64,000 nucleotides of DNA. Source: a candidate division CSSED10-310 bacterium (GTDB lineage: Bacteria; CSSED10-310). The stretch spans positions 1 through 64,000 of the forward strand of contig JAFGEQ010000006.1 in NCBI GenBank assembly GCA_016931515.1. The letters run 5' to 3'. The notes beneath the pieces are model-generated. The model saw nothing but the letters and a program-made list of their open reading frames with translations, was not told the DNA's origin and ran no database searches. Shown one piece after another: positions 44,914 to 54,027 of this stretch. Both the position numbers and the translations under genes were made by a program. Each line of letters starts with the position of its first letter. Within the stretch, counting starts at the first letter, position 1.

Positions 44914-45219
44914 TTAACAAATGCGTTTCACTTTGAAACAGTTCTCCAAAACCCATTCGATAATCATTTTGAGTTCCTCATGGGAGGAGATTCCGAAATG
45001 AGTATTAAAAATGACTTCTTCGAGTTCTTGGACAATTATTTCGTACAGTTTTAACACAGGTTCATCTATCAGAGAATATTCGCTGAAGGAGATATATGTC
45101 ATCTGCTGGTCACTGATTCGTTTCAGAGCAAGCAAGGCATAAGCACCAAGATTCTCCCGCCTGTAATCGGCAATAAGACAAACAATCCGGGTTTTCAGCT
45201 CACCCAAATCCTCAGTCAT
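44914..45219 (-). CDS. Small helical protein of unknown function
   Basis: 101 residues, no recognised family. It is predicted mostly helical and acidic (ELKTRIVCLIADYRREN, LYEIIVQELEEVIF) with a basic, Cys-containing end (CFKVKRIC). The start is ATG 45219, overlapping the upstream GlnD-like stop as ATGA, which points to translational coupling; a TTG two codons earlier is less likely. The tight coupling suggests a partner or modulator of the nucleotidyltransferase-like protein. Confidence 0.65.
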   Translation of the reverse strand: MTEDLGELKTRIVCLIADYRRENLGAYALLALKRISDQQMTYISFSEYSLIDEPVLKLYEIIVQELEEVIFNTHFGISSHEELKMIIEWVLENCFKVKRIC

Positions 45220-48200
45220 AGACAACCACGCGACTGTTCCAGAAGATATCGACCTATTGTATCGATAGCTTGTCGAGCTCGATATCGATGTCCCCGATAG
45301 CTGTTGATCAGACGCGGTGCGGACCCTCCGCTTCCATCGCCTTCCATAGAATCAATCCCCATCTGTTCTGACACGCGAATCAATTGATCGCGTAACATAT
45401 CATCCTCCGTTGAAAAACTTAAATAGTACAAATCTTTAAATGTTCGAAGAAATTTATACACCCGTTCGAGAGTTTTAAATTCCGAAGCCAATTCCGGCAA
45501 AGCGTTGATCAGTGTCTGAAATGTTCTCCAGATATCTGATTCGCGATTGCCAATAAATGCCTGGCCGGCCTGCAGAATCATCTGGATATCCCTTAATCCA
45601 CCCGGATTCTCTTTCACATTGACTGTATGACTTTTTATCTTTGAGGAGGTAATACGGCGATCCTCTATTTCGTTGAGTAGCGAAGCGATAAATCGATGCG
45701 GGTTCGCGAATAGCTTTTTTTCAAGCAGCCTTGTCAGTACTCTGTCGAAAGACTGGCTTCCAACTAAAAGCCGGGCGCCTAGCAACTGAGTCCAATCAAT
45801 AAAATCGGACTCCTCAGGTATCTCAAATTTCGCTTCAAGTTGATCCATCGGAATGATAAATGAGTTAAAAATCTCGGCAAAACGATGGTGTGTCAGCACG
45901 CCCTGCTTGTTTAACTCCCTGTTGATGTCATTAATCAACGAGGATGCGTATCGAATGAACTCTCGTTCTGAAATTCCGCAGATAACGAACAGATCGATGT
46001 CATTTTCAAACGCTTCTTCCCTTGCATACCCCCCTGTACAGAAAATTGCGATCGGCTGGTCGTCTTCATCCTGCGCCCTGAATTCGAATTGGTATTCTCC
46101 ACGCGTATCGATTTGCCATTGTGCTGCGCGATAGAGCCAACGGAAATAGCGTCTGAAAAATGAATGGTACATCCGGTAGAATGATTCGAGATCATCCGGA
46201 CGATTCAACACTTCCAGACCACAGCGGCAAAACCCGAACTGGTAAAAAACGGCAAGTCGTTCCTTCAACTCTTGAGGATTCGATGCATCCGACAGTTCCG
46301 CCCACTGTAATTGTCTGACCCTGTCAAGATAGGCCATGTCATCGATATGAGATACAATTTCCGGCCGGATCTCCACGACCTTCGAAAAAAAACGCCGGTA
46401 ATTATTCGAGGACAATTCCAGAACCCGGCAGAGAATTTTGAATTGTCCCTGCAGTTTTTGAAAATCCTTGCTTGTATCATCGATTTTTTCAACTTCCCGG
46501 CTCACGTCGGATAACTGCTGTTGATCGAGATTGATCAGGAAGTGAGTAACAATTGACGGATTGGACGGCAACATCTCAACAAGTTCCCGAACCCGATGGA
46601 GATCGGTTTTAAAAAGCTCCAGAAGCCATATATTGAGTGCGCGTGAATAGTCTACTTCCGTGAATCCGTGAACATGACGGTTAAACAATACCGCCATGCT
46701 GATCATCGAATCCATATCGAATGCAATCATCCTGATCAATCTGCGGAACGTATAAAGCCTGTGATGAATAGATAACTTCTCAATTGATTCTACTAATTGT
46801 GCCAGCCGACGCCCCTTGTCGCCCTCCATGGACTGCAGAATATCATCCCAGTACCGCGTACCCTTGAATTGCTTGATAGCAAAAAATAAGTTCCGAACCA
46901 GGCTGTCAGTCCATTTTATAGCCAATTCCGGCGGCTTTTTATTATTCATCAGATCATTGAAAACCGTTATTTTTTTCAGATGGCTGTCCACCTTACTCAT
47001 CACCTGGCCGCTCAATTCACACAAGAGGTTCAGATTTTCGTAGTAGTGAACCAACAGACGAGGACCCGGGCGGATAGGTCCCAGGGATTCGAATCCCATA
47101 ACTTCAGCAACTGCATCCAGATTTTCCATGATGACGGGATCGGTTGTATCAAATCGATCATCAATAGAAATCAAGAGTTGATAAAGGTAAAAAAACATCT
47201 CGCAGAAATTGAATGAGCTCTGTAATGCCTCGTAGAGTTTTCGAGATCCCGGATCCCGGTTGACCAGGATATCCAGCGTATCACGGGATCCGTGTTCATG
47301 AATTCCGTAGATTGTTTTTAGAAGACTCATGGAATTATGTATCAAGCGGAGAGCATCATTTTTCGGGCTTGCCCACTGAGGATCGATTTTCCGCTGCATT
47401 TGCCTCTGGACTTCTCCCATCAATCCACGGAGATATGCTTCATGGAGATAGCGCGCATCCGGGTTGTAATAAAACTTGTTTATGACAACTTCTTCCAGAC
47501 GCCTGACAGGTTGCTTGTCACCCAGCAGGTATTCATTCGCAAGTAATTCCGAAATTAGGATGTAATTACTGATATCTCGTTTCAGATAACGTTGAAAATC
47601 AACAGTTGAAGTCAGGTATGAGTTCGTTGTGACAAGTTCCGCTAGATAGAAATGCATTTTTGTTGAGTATTTAAGAAATTCGGCTGCTACCTGGCTGATA
47701 ATCGTATTCCATTGGTTTTTATCGATGCCCGGCGAGATAAAAACACCAACATCAAGGTCCTCTTGATCCATGATCATACCGACATTACAGATTGCTATCC
47801 CGTTCATCGGCAAATCCTCTGCGAATACATGGATAAGTACACTGATGTAATTGGAGATCAAACTGCGGCGCTGGATGCGAAGACGTGAAAGAATCTGTCG
47901 GTAAACATGAGTCCTGTCCTTTTCCGATCTCGATTCCCGTCGAAGAGATTCTATACTTATAAAATGAAGATGAAGCATCTGGAGACCGAAGTAGGTTCCA
48001 ATGAACTGACGCATTTCCTTCGGCGTATCTGCTACCCGAGCGACAGCAGTCATCTGGCTTTTGTAATTATAAGATTTACGCCACAGATGAACCTTTCCGG
48101 CCATTCCCCGCTCTTCCAATCTTTGCCGCAATGCCGGGGCATTCTGTTCAACCAATTGCTTGTATTTTTGAAAATGATTTGAGAGACGCTCCAGACCACT

Positions 48201-48251
48201 GGAAAGCTCGTCAAACGATTCGATCAAGCTCTCGCCTTCGGATTTCAGCAT
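45216..48251 (-). CDS. GlnD-like nucleotidyltransferase with a long helical N-terminus
   Basis: 1011 residues. The C-terminal ~275 residues carry a GlnD/DUF294-type nucleotidyltransferase: GGYAREEAFENDIDLF (from ~740, with the two active-site acids Asp750 and Asp752 in NDID) and KENPGGLRDIQM (~880). Unlike GlnD, the catalytic part is at the C-terminus, there is no HD domain and no ACT pair. The first ~700 residues are helical repeats of unknown type. So it may transfer a nucleotide to an unknown protein rather than to PII; no PII gene is present. GGAGA lies nine bases before the ATG. It is between fabG and the small helical gene, overlapping the latter by four bases. Confidence 0.75.
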   Translation of the reverse strand: MLKSEGESLIESFDELSSGLERLSNHFQKYKQLVEQNAPALRQRLEERGMAGKVHLWRKSYNYKSQMTAVARVADTPKEMRQFIGTYFGLQMLHLHFISIESLRRESRSEKDRTHVYRQILSRLRIQRRSLISNYISVLIHVFAEDLPMNGIAICNVGMIMDQEDLDVGVFISPGIDKNQWNTIISQVAAEFLKYSTKMHFYLAELVTTNSYLTSTVDFQRYLKRDISNYILISELLANEYLLGDKQPVRRLEEVVINKFYYNPDARYLHEAYLRGLMGEVQRQMQRKIDPQWASPKNDALRLIHNSMSLLKTIYGIHEHGSRDTLDILVNRDPGSRKLYEALQSSFNFCEMFFYLYQLLISIDDRFDTTDPVIMENLDAVAEVMGFESLGPIRPGPRLLVHYYENLNLLCELSGQVMSKVDSHLKKITVFNDLMNNKKPPELAIKWTDSLVRNLFFAIKQFKGTRYWDDILQSMEGDKGRRLAQLVESIEKLSIHHRLYTFRRLIRMIAFDMDSMISMAVLFNRHVHGFTEVDYSRALNIWLLELFKTDLHRVRELVEMLPSNPSIVTHFLINLDQQQLSDVSREVEKIDDTSKDFQKLQGQFKILCRVLELSSNNYRRFFSKVVEIRPEIVSHIDDMAYLDRVRQLQWAELSDASNPQELKERLAVFYQFGFCRCGLEVLNRPDDLESFYRMYHSFFRRYFRWLYRAAQWQIDTRGEYQFEFRAQDEDDQPIAIFCTGGYAREEAFENDIDLFVICGISEREFIRYASSLINDINRELNKQGVLTHHRFAEIFNSFIIPMDQLEAKFEIPEESDFIDWTQLLGARLLVGSQSFDRVLTRLLEKKLFANPHRFIASLLNEIEDRRITSSKIKSHTVNVKENPGGLRDIQMILQAGQAFIGNRESDIWRTFQTLINALPELASEFKTLERVYKFLRTFKDLYYLSFSTEDDMLRDQLIRVSEQMGIDSMEGDGSGGSAPRLINSYRGHRYRARQAIDTIGRYLLEQSRGCL

Positions 48252-48277
48252 ATGACAGAGTCTCCATTAAATTTGAT

Positions 48278-49018
48278 CTACAAACCCAGTCCCCCGTCTA
48301 CACCTAAAATGTTGCCGGTAACATAGGCAGCGGCATCGCTCAGGAGGAAGATAACCGCATCGGCAACATCCGAAGGTTTTCCTGCTCTTCCTGCTGGAAT
48401 TTTGGTGAGCCATTCTTCGCGAGCCTTTTCCGGAATAGCGCGTGTCATATCTGTTTCGATGAATCCGGGAGCGATAGCGTTAACAGTGATATTATACCTG
48501 GCGAGCTCGAGTGCCAGAGTTTTCGTCAATCCGATTACACCAGCTTTGGAGGCGGAATAATTCGCCTGGCCGGGATTCCCGTTGGCTGCGACACTTGACA
48601 GGTTAATAATTCGACCGGCGGACGATTTTCTGATCAGGGCAGTGCAATACCGGGTCATCAAATACGTTCCAGTTAGATTTACGTTGATAACTGATTGCCA
48701 CTGTTCGAAACTCATCCGCATAAACAGATTGTCTCGAGTTATTCCGGCATTGTTCACCAGCGCGTCCAGAGCATCGAATTCTGTTTTAACTGAATTCACC
48801 AATTCCTTGACTTGATCCTCGTTGGACACATCGCAAGCCTTGATAGTGATGTCACCAGGAACATCTTTTAGAGACTCCCGGGCACTCTCAAGATCCTCCA
48901 TTCTCAGATCCACCATCACTACCCGAGCTCCTTCCTGGAGACATTGACGAGTGATGGCAAGACCAATGCCTCGTGCTGCACCAGTCACTATAACAATACG
49001 TCCCGATAGTTTTTTCAT
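48278..49018 (-). CDS. fabG: 3-oxoacyl-ACP reductase (FabG-type SDR)
   Basis: 246 residues. The NADPH loop is TGAARGIGLAI, NNAG is present, and the Ser-Tyr-Lys triad is in LSSVAANGNPGQANYSASK. The length and ETDMTRAIPEKAREEW and GAAAYVTGNILGVDGGLGL ending are those of FabG, which reduces 3-oxoacyl-ACP in fatty acid elongation. I choose ATG 49018 (AAGGAG seven bases upstream) over the ATG immediately before it. The gene is divergent from the yceD-rpmF-plsX-fabD-acpP group, whose pathway it shares. Confidence 0.93.
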   Translation of the reverse strand: MKKLSGRIVIVTGAARGIGLAITRQCLQEGARVVMVDLRMEDLESARESLKDVPGDITIKACDVSNEDQVKELVNSVKTEFDALDALVNNAGITRDNLFMRMSFEQWQSVINVNLTGTYLMTRYCTALIRKSSAGRIINLSSVAANGNPGQANYSASKAGVIGLTKTLALELARYNITVNAIAPGFIETDMTRAIPEKAREEWLTKIPAGRAGKPSDVADAVIFLLSDAAAYVTGNILGVDGGLGL

Positions 49019-49127
49019 CATCGCACTCCTTTCTAGATACAAGTGTTTACTATCATAATAGAAATCCGACTGCTTATCTAACACGAATTTCAACCGTTGA
49101 TCCATCCTCCGGTTTTCAGCCTGTTTC

Positions 49128-49156
49128 TTGACAATGAAATAATTCAGGTTTAAGTT
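49128..49156 (+). promoter_or_regulatory. Possible promoter of the yceD-rpmF-plsX group
   Basis: A full TTGACA (49128-49133) is followed by TTTAAG/TAAGTT at 15-17 bases, a weak -10, about 35 bases before the yceD ATG at 49190. Confidence 0.45.
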
Positions 49157-49189
49157 AGGCGACTCACCCGGAAAAGAGGGTGGGGATCC

Positions 49190-49738
49190 ATGGATGAGGA
49201 GCTGGGTACGTTGGATTACAAGAAGATATTTTTAAATGAAATACCTGTCGACGGTCTTGTTGTAAACGTCCGTATGACAGCGGAAGAACTGGATATGGAA
49301 TTTGATGGATGCACTCTGTCGGGTGAGATCGAATTCAAAGGACTGCTTCAGCGATTTTCCGACCGTTATCTCCTTTCAGGTCAGTTAATCGGCCAGTGGT
49401 TGTATCAGTGTGATCGATGCCTGACTCCGTTCCTTTACCCTGTAAAATGCGATGTTTTAATGCATTATGTTGAATTACGATCAACCGGGTATGACGCTGC
49501 TGCAGTCATTGATCCGGAGATCGAAGAGCCGGAGGAACTGGTTACCGATCATATAAATCTTCATCAAGCACTGGTTGAACAGATGATTTTACAAATTCCC
49601 ATGAAGGCATTATGCTCGGAGAACTGCAAAGGACTCTGTCCTCAGTGCGGCGAGAATTTGAATATCCGGCAATGTGACTGTCATCAAACTGATATTGATC
49701 CCAGGTTAATAAAATTAAAAAATTTATTGGAAAAGTGA
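49190..49738 (+). CDS. yceD: YceD/DUF177 family protein
   Basis: 182 residues. The four-Cys pattern is clear: CDRC in the middle (QCDRCLTPF) and C-terminal CSENCKGLCPQCGENL with CDCHQ. This is the YceD (DUF177) family, which sits directly upstream of rpmF in most bacteria. It has been linked to 23S rRNA and translation, with the exact role unsettled. The ATG has GGTGGGG close upstream. rpmF follows by nine bases. Confidence 0.93.
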   Translation: MDEELGTLDYKKIFLNEIPVDGLVVNVRMTAEELDMEFDGCTLSGEIEFKGLLQRFSDRYLLSGQLIGQWLYQCDRCLTPFLYPVKCDVLMHYVELRSTGYDAAAVIDPEIEEPEELVTDHINLHQALVEQMILQIPMKALCSENCKGLCPQCGENLNIRQCDCHQTDIDPRLIKLKNLLEK

Positions 49739-49747
49739 GGAATCCAG

Positions 49748-49930
49748 ATGCCCGTACCAAAAAGACATAAAACACATTCTAAAGTTAAAATGGGAAGAGC
49801 AAACAAAGGGTTGAAAGAAATTGGCATGTCAATTTGTCCGAATTGCCAGGAACCCAAGCTGCCGCATCGCGTCTGCCCGAGTTGCGGATATTACGGAACC
49901 AAGCAGGTACTCGAGATCAAGGAAGAATAA
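49748..49930 (+). CDS. rpmF: Ribosomal protein L32
   Basis: 60 residues. The opening MPVPKRHKTHSKVKMGRANKG and the zinc ribbon (CPNCQEP...HRVCPSCGYY, two CxxC pairs) are typical of zinc-binding L32, a 50S protein. Its place between yceD and plsX is the conserved one. AGGAATCC precedes the ATG. Confidence 0.97.
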   Translation: MPVPKRHKTHSKVKMGRANKGLKEIGMSICPNCQEPKLPHRVCPSCGYYGTKQVLEIKEE

Positions 49931-49950
49931 ACAACCCGGATGTCGAGCTC

Positions 49951-50943
49951 TTGACTAAGCCCGTGGAAATTATCCTTGATACGCTCGGTTCCGAGCGTGG
50001 AATTGAAGAAGCCGTTGCTGCCGGATACCGATTTTCTAAGCAGAGCGGTGTCAGGATTTGCCTTGTCGGAAATAATATACATATTTCGAACCTGCTGAGA
50101 ACCCGGTTCACAGATCCCGTGAGTATCCGAATCGTCGATGCCAGAGAGTCTGTTTCGATGGCCGAGAATGCCGAGGCGGCATTGGATGAAAAAGCGGATG
50201 CATCGATTCGCATTGCCATGCGTGAGGTATCCGCTGACAGTGCCGTGATAACCCCGGGTCACACAGGTGCTGCAGTATTGGCAGCTAAAGAATGTTTGGG
50301 GCTGGTATCTGGAGTCCGACGGGCTTGCCTTTGCCAGATTTTGCCGTCCCGCATGGATAGCAAACAGGTCATTTTTGCAGACGCTGGCGCTTCCCTGAAC
50401 GCCACGCCTGCGGATATCTGCCGTTTCGCTATCCTTGCAAGAATCGCTGCGATGAAACTGCTGGATGTCTCTAATCCCAGCATCGGTCTTTTGAATATAG
50501 GGGCTGAACCGGGCAAGGGTGATCCAGTCCTCCGGGAAACCCATGCGATTATGGAGAAACACTTGCCGGGTTTTAGGGGCAACATCGAGGGTGATGATAT
50601 ATGGAATGCATCGGTAGATATTGTGATTACAAACGGCATCACCGGGAATATCCTGCTGAAATCAGCCGAGGGATTAGCCTCTATGATTTTCAATGGAATA
50701 TCTCAATTATTCAGCGGAACGGACATTGATCGTCTGCAGACTTTCGCAGCGAGATTTCGATCCTGTACGTATGGAGGAGCCGTCTTGCTTGGAGTGAACG
50801 GCACCTGTATTGTAACGCACGGACGAGCATCAAGCGAAGACATGATTGCCGCTTCAGAACTCGCGGTCCGATGTTTGAATAGCGAGCTGAGAGAGGCCAT
50901 CTTGAACAATAGGGATTTGTTGATGATTCCGGATGTTCCATAA
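49951..50943 (+). CDS. plsX: Acyl-ACP:phosphate acyltransferase PlsX
   Basis: 330 residues from the chosen start. PlsX makes acyl-phosphate for phospholipid synthesis. Core features are SADSAVITPGHTGAAVLAAK, FADAGASLNATP, GLLNIGAEPGKGD and NITGNILLK-like ITNGITGNILLK. The N-terminal signature, usually DAMGGD, reads LDTLGSERG, an odd divergence. The start is uncertain: TTG 49951 lies 20 bases after rpmF and gives a near-typical length, while GTG 49963 is an alternative. Neither has a strong SD, so coupling to rpmF is likely. fabD follows 21 bases after the stop. Confidence 0.88.
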   Translation: MTKPVEIILDTLGSERGIEEAVAAGYRFSKQSGVRICLVGNNIHISNLLRTRFTDPVSIRIVDARESVSMAENAEAALDEKADASIRIAMREVSADSAVITPGHTGAAVLAAKECLGLVSGVRRACLCQILPSRMDSKQVIFADAGASLNATPADICRFAILARIAAMKLLDVSNPSIGLLNIGAEPGKGDPVLRETHAIMEKHLPGFRGNIEGDDIWNASVDIVITNGITGNILLKSAEGLASMIFNGISQLFSGTDIDRLQTFAARFRSCTYGGAVLLGVNGTCIVTHGRASSEDMIAASELAVRCLNSELREAILNNRDLLMIPDVP

Positions 50944-50964
50944 CCGGACGGAGGATTTACGAGT

Positions 50965-51909
50965 ATGAAGACAGCAATTTTGTTTCCCGGGCAGGGCGCG
51001 CAAACCGCGGGCATGGGTTACGATGTTTTCAATCAATTCCCCTCGGCGACATCCATCTATCAAGCAGCAGATAAAGCACTCGGTTTTTCAATCTCGTCGT
51101 TGTGTTTCAATGGGCCTCAAGAGCAATTAAATCTGACAGCCAACACGCAGCCTGCCCTCCTTGTAACATCCGCTGCTCTTTCAACCGTTTTGTTTGAGCA
51201 CGTGTCTCTGGATGTACAATGCGTTGCCGGGCACAGTTTAGGCCAATATACTGCACTCTGGTTTGCTGGAGCTCTTGATCTGCCCACTGCTGTTCAGATG
51301 GTACGACTGCGCGGACAGGTGATGCAATCTGCTACGCCTGAAGGTGTTGGAGCGATGGCTGCGATTATGGGAATAGACAGCGAGGTCATTGAGGAAGTTT
51401 GTTGTTTAGCAGCCGGGTCGCAGGTTCTTTCAGCTGCAAATTTCAATGGACCCGGCCAGACAGTGATTTCAGGGAACCGGGAAGCCGTTGAACGGGCTGT
51501 CAACCTGGCGAAGGAAAAGGGAGCCAGAAAAAGCATTCTTCTTCCTGTCAGCGCTCCATTCCACTGCCCTCTTATGCAACCAGCAGCGGATAAGATGGCG
51601 GAAGCACTCGGAGTGGCAACCGTTTCAGACATGAAGCATTGCGTCATCTGTAACGTTACTGCCCGGCCCATACCCAATGAACCGAGTGCAATTCGCGATG
51701 CGCTGGTTCAGCAGGTTACCGCTCCCGTTCAGTGGGAAAAATCGATCAAATCGATGGCGGACACCGGGGTTGAGCTTTTTGTTGAGATCGGTCCAGGAAA
51801 TGTGCTGACTAATCTGGCCAAACGGATATCCCCTGATATCAAACGCTTTTCGATATCAAACCTGGGGGATATCAAGAATTTTATTGCTTTTCTGTCTGAT
51901 GAAATTTAG
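50965..51909 (+). CDS. fabD: Malonyl-CoA:ACP transacylase
   Basis: 314 residues. It loads malonyl groups onto ACP. The active Ser91 lies in AGHSLGQY, catalytic His in SAPFHCPLMQPA (~196), and FPGQGAQTAGMG opens the protein, as in all FabD. ISGNREAVE and NVTARPI segments also match. GGAGG lies ten bases before the ATG. fabH, often found between plsX and fabD, is absent here. acpP follows 43 bases later. Confidence 0.97.
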   Translation: MKTAILFPGQGAQTAGMGYDVFNQFPSATSIYQAADKALGFSISSLCFNGPQEQLNLTANTQPALLVTSAALSTVLFEHVSLDVQCVAGHSLGQYTALWFAGALDLPTAVQMVRLRGQVMQSATPEGVGAMAAIMGIDSEVIEEVCCLAAGSQVLSAANFNGPGQTVISGNREAVERAVNLAKEKGARKSILLPVSAPFHCPLMQPAADKMAEALGVATVSDMKHCVICNVTARPIPNEPSAIRDALVQQVTAPVQWEKSIKSMADTGVELFVEIGPGNVLTNLAKRISPDIKRFSISNLGDIKNFIAFLSDEI

Positions 51910-51952
51910 AATGACGCGTAACGCGCGAGGAAAAATGTAAGGAGAAATTGAA

Positions 51953-52189
51953 ATGACGATTGAAGAAAGGGTTATTAAAGTCGTTGCCGATCAGTTAGGT
52001 GTTGAATTGGCTGAAGTGACTCCGGAAGCATCTTTCACTGATGATCTGGGAGCTGATTCTTTGGATACCGTCGAACTGGTTATGGCTTTTGAAGAAGAAT
52101 TCGATGTTGACATTCCGGATGAAGACGCGGAGAAGATGAACGTAGTAAAGGATGCGATCAATTACCTGAAAGGGAAACTGAGCGAATAG
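51953..52189 (+). CDS. acpP: Acyl carrier protein
   Basis: 78 residues. The phosphopantetheine site is Ser36 in [10 protein letters not shown], the universal ACP motif. The strongly acidic four-helix sequence ([16 protein letters not shown]) is typical. AAGGAGA lies a few bases before the ATG. It is the last gene of the fatty-acid group; fabF does not follow. Confidence 0.98.
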   Translation: MTIEERVIKVVADQLGVELAEVTPEASFTDDLGADSLDTVELVMAFEEEFDVDIPDEDAEKMNVVKDAINYLKGKLSE

Positions 52190-52229
52190 GTCCTTTGATG
52201 GGCTCTTGACATGACGAACTGCTAATCCT

Positions 52230-52264
52230 ACCGGTGATTAATCGGCGTCGAGCCAGTCACCGGT
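52230..52264. repeat. Hairpin between acpP and tsaE
   Basis: ACCGGTGA and TCACCGGT are perfect 8-base arms around 19 bases. Only three T residues follow, so it is a weak terminator or an mRNA end structure that could limit read-through into tsaE. Confidence 0.4.
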
Positions 52265-52277
52265 TTGATCTGTACAG

Positions 52278-52751
52278 ATGGGATATTATTCGATTAAAAC
52301 AAACAGCGCGGGCGAAACGCGCCGGTTGGGAGCGATTCTGGGAGGGTTCCTGCTGCCTGGGGATTGTATTCCGTTGCTTGGGGAGATGGGAAGTGGCAAA
52401 ACCTGTTTTGTTCAAGGTGTCGCAGAAGGATTGGGGGTATCAAATGACACAATCATCTGTAGCCCATCGTTCACGTTGATTAACCAGTATTCCGGGCGGA
52501 TTCCCTTGTATCATATTGATCTTTTTCGTCTTAATTCGTGCCGGGATCTGGAAGATCTGGAGATTATCGATCTGATTCATGGAGACGGTGTAACGATGAT
52601 CGAATGGCCGCAGATTGTTCTACCTGGACTTCCCGAGATCATATTACGAATTGAATTTAATTGGGACATGACATCGGAAACAACACGAATCATATCTTTC
52701 ATATCGGATACAGATCGTTTTGATGCTCTGGTCGGAGCGCTGCATGATTAA
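52278..52751 (+). CDS. tsaE: tRNA t6A synthesis ATPase TsaE
   Basis: 157 residues. Walker A is GEMGSGKT (35-42), SPSFTLINQY and the YHIDLFRL and MIEWP segments are TsaE signatures. With TsaD it takes part in threonylcarbamoylation of A37 in ANN-decoding tRNAs. The SD before the ATG is weak, so the start is uncertain by a few codons. The 3' end overlaps tsaD by eight bases. Confidence 0.95.
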   Translation: MGYYSIKTNSAGETRRLGAILGGFLLPGDCIPLLGEMGSGKTCFVQGVAEGLGVSNDTIICSPSFTLINQYSGRIPLYHIDLFRLNSCRDLEDLEIIDLIHGDGVTMIEWPQIVLPGLPEIILRIEFNWDMTSETTRIISFISDTDRFDALVGALHD

Positions 52752-53751
52752 CATTCTTGGCATCGAATCTTCGTGTGACGATTCATCGGTTGCAATTGTC
52801 GGCGACGGGGTGAATATTCTTGGCAACGTCGTTGCAAACCAGGAAGCCTATCATAAGAAGTATGGAGGGATAGTTCCAGAGATAGCAGCCAGGAAACACA
52901 TGGAGCATATGCTGCCGGTCCTGGACCATTGTTTCAACGAATCAGGGCTGACAATAGATGATATTGATGCTATCGCAGTCACTCATAGACCCGGTCTGGT
53001 CGGATCGCTGATTGTTGGTCTGACTGTTGCGAAAACACTCGCCTATATTCATCAAAAACCTTTGATCGGTATTCACCATATAGAAGCTCATGCATATGCT
53101 GCCTGCCTTGCGGGTCTAAAATATGGGACACCGCATGTTGCACTGGTTGCTTCCGGGGGCCATACATCACTATTACGCATGTCTGAAGAAGGACGGATGG
53201 CGTTGATTGGTCAAACTTTGGACGATGCTGCCGGTGAGGCTTTTGATAAGGTTTCCAAGCTACTTGGTTTTGGATATCCAGGCGGTCCGGTGATCGATCG
53301 GATGGCGGCTGAATGCAATCATACGGGAATTGAATTTCCAAGACCAATGTTATCCAGTCCTGACTTCAATTTCAGTTTTTCCGGTTTAAAAACAGCGGTG
53401 ATGTATCATCGGAAAAAGCATTCGGAATCCTCCTCTGAGCAAATCGCAACCGCTTTCCAAGAAGCCGTCGTGGATGTTCTTGTCTCAAAATCTTTGCAGG
53501 CAACCCAAAAACTGGGACTCAACACGTTAAGCGTAGTCGGAGGTGTTGCCGCCAACAGCGCACTTCGCAGGAAGTTCAAAGAAATTTGTGATAAGAGAGG
53601 ACTCTCTCTATTCATCCCCCCGTCTCGACTTTGCACCGATAACGCCGCCATGGTTGCGGGTCTCGGTTATCAGAAATATATCCGGAACCTGTTAGATCCA
53701 TTGACTTTAGGGGTGTGTTCCCATTCTGGAATGATTCTCCAGAAAATGTAA
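52744..53751 (+). CDS. tsaD: tRNA threonylcarbamoyltransferase TsaD
   Basis: 335 residues. It transfers the threonylcarbamoyl group to A37 of tRNA. Metal ligands His112 and His116 lie in GIHHIEAHAYA. GIESSCDDSSVAIV, VASGGHTSLL, AGEAFDKVSKLLGFGYPGGP and GGVAANSALR are further signature motifs. The start ATG 52744 is chosen because the family begins MINILGIESSCD; the longer frame upstream lies within tsaE. TsaB, often between these genes in other genomes, is not here. Confidence 0.97.
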   Translation: MINILGIESSCDDSSVAIVGDGVNILGNVVANQEAYHKKYGGIVPEIAARKHMEHMLPVLDHCFNESGLTIDDIDAIAVTHRPGLVGSLIVGLTVAKTLAYIHQKPLIGIHHIEAHAYAACLAGLKYGTPHVALVASGGHTSLLRMSEEGRMALIGQTLDDAAGEAFDKVSKLLGFGYPGGPVIDRMAAECNHTGIEFPRPMLSSPDFNFSFSGLKTAVMYHRKKHSESSSEQIATAFQEAVVDVLVSKSLQATQKLGLNTLSVVGGVAANSALRRKFKEICDKRGLSLFIPPSRLCTDNAAMVAGLGYQKYIRNLLDPLTLGVCSHSGMILQKM

Positions 53752-53774
53752 CAAACGCTGTATCTCTCTTCAGT

Positions 53775-53798
53775 AACCGTCAAATACTCACGGTTTTT
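53775..53798 (+). terminator. Likely Rho-independent terminator of tsaD
   Basis: A 6-bp stem AACCGT/ACGGTT with a 9-base loop ends in five T residues, 23 bases after the tsaD stop. The stem is short, so efficiency is uncertain. Confidence 0.55.
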
Positions 53799-53974
53799 CC
53801 TACATTTTGTCAATAAATACAATTATATACAAAAGCAATACATGTTTTTTACAGTCCCGAGGGATCTCTCCACTTGACACTTTCCCCGTTTTTTTATCGT
53901 CATAATCAATTTCGAAAAAATTAAATGAGCAACAAATCCTTTTATTATTTGGGAGTTACAGATCAGTCCCTTAA

Positions 53975-53991
53975 ATGGCACATGGATTGCC
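53975..53991 (+). promoter_or_regulatory. Strong sigma-54 promoter match upstream of comEA-ssb
   Basis: The site ATGGCACATGGATTGCC contains a perfect -24 TGGCAC and -12 TTGC, with GG and GC spaced by ten bases. Transcription would start near 54003, 25 bases before the comEA-like TTG start. A full TTGACA at 53874 lacks a matching -10. The rest of 53799-53974 is AT-rich and may hold activator sites. Confidence 0.75.
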
Positions 53992-54027
53992 TAAGAAATT
54001 GTCGATGTCAGAAAGGAGGCGAATAAT

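Noticed and set aside
52205-52230. TTGACA between acpP and tsaE as a tsaE promoter
   Set aside because: The matching -10 region reads TACCGG at 17 bases, which is not convincing.
53874-53906. TTGACA followed by TAT-rich sequence, as a sigma-70 promoter for comEA
   Set aside because: No -10 hexamer at 16-18 bases; the nearest candidates are at 15 and 21 bases. The sigma-54 site at 53975 explains transcription better.
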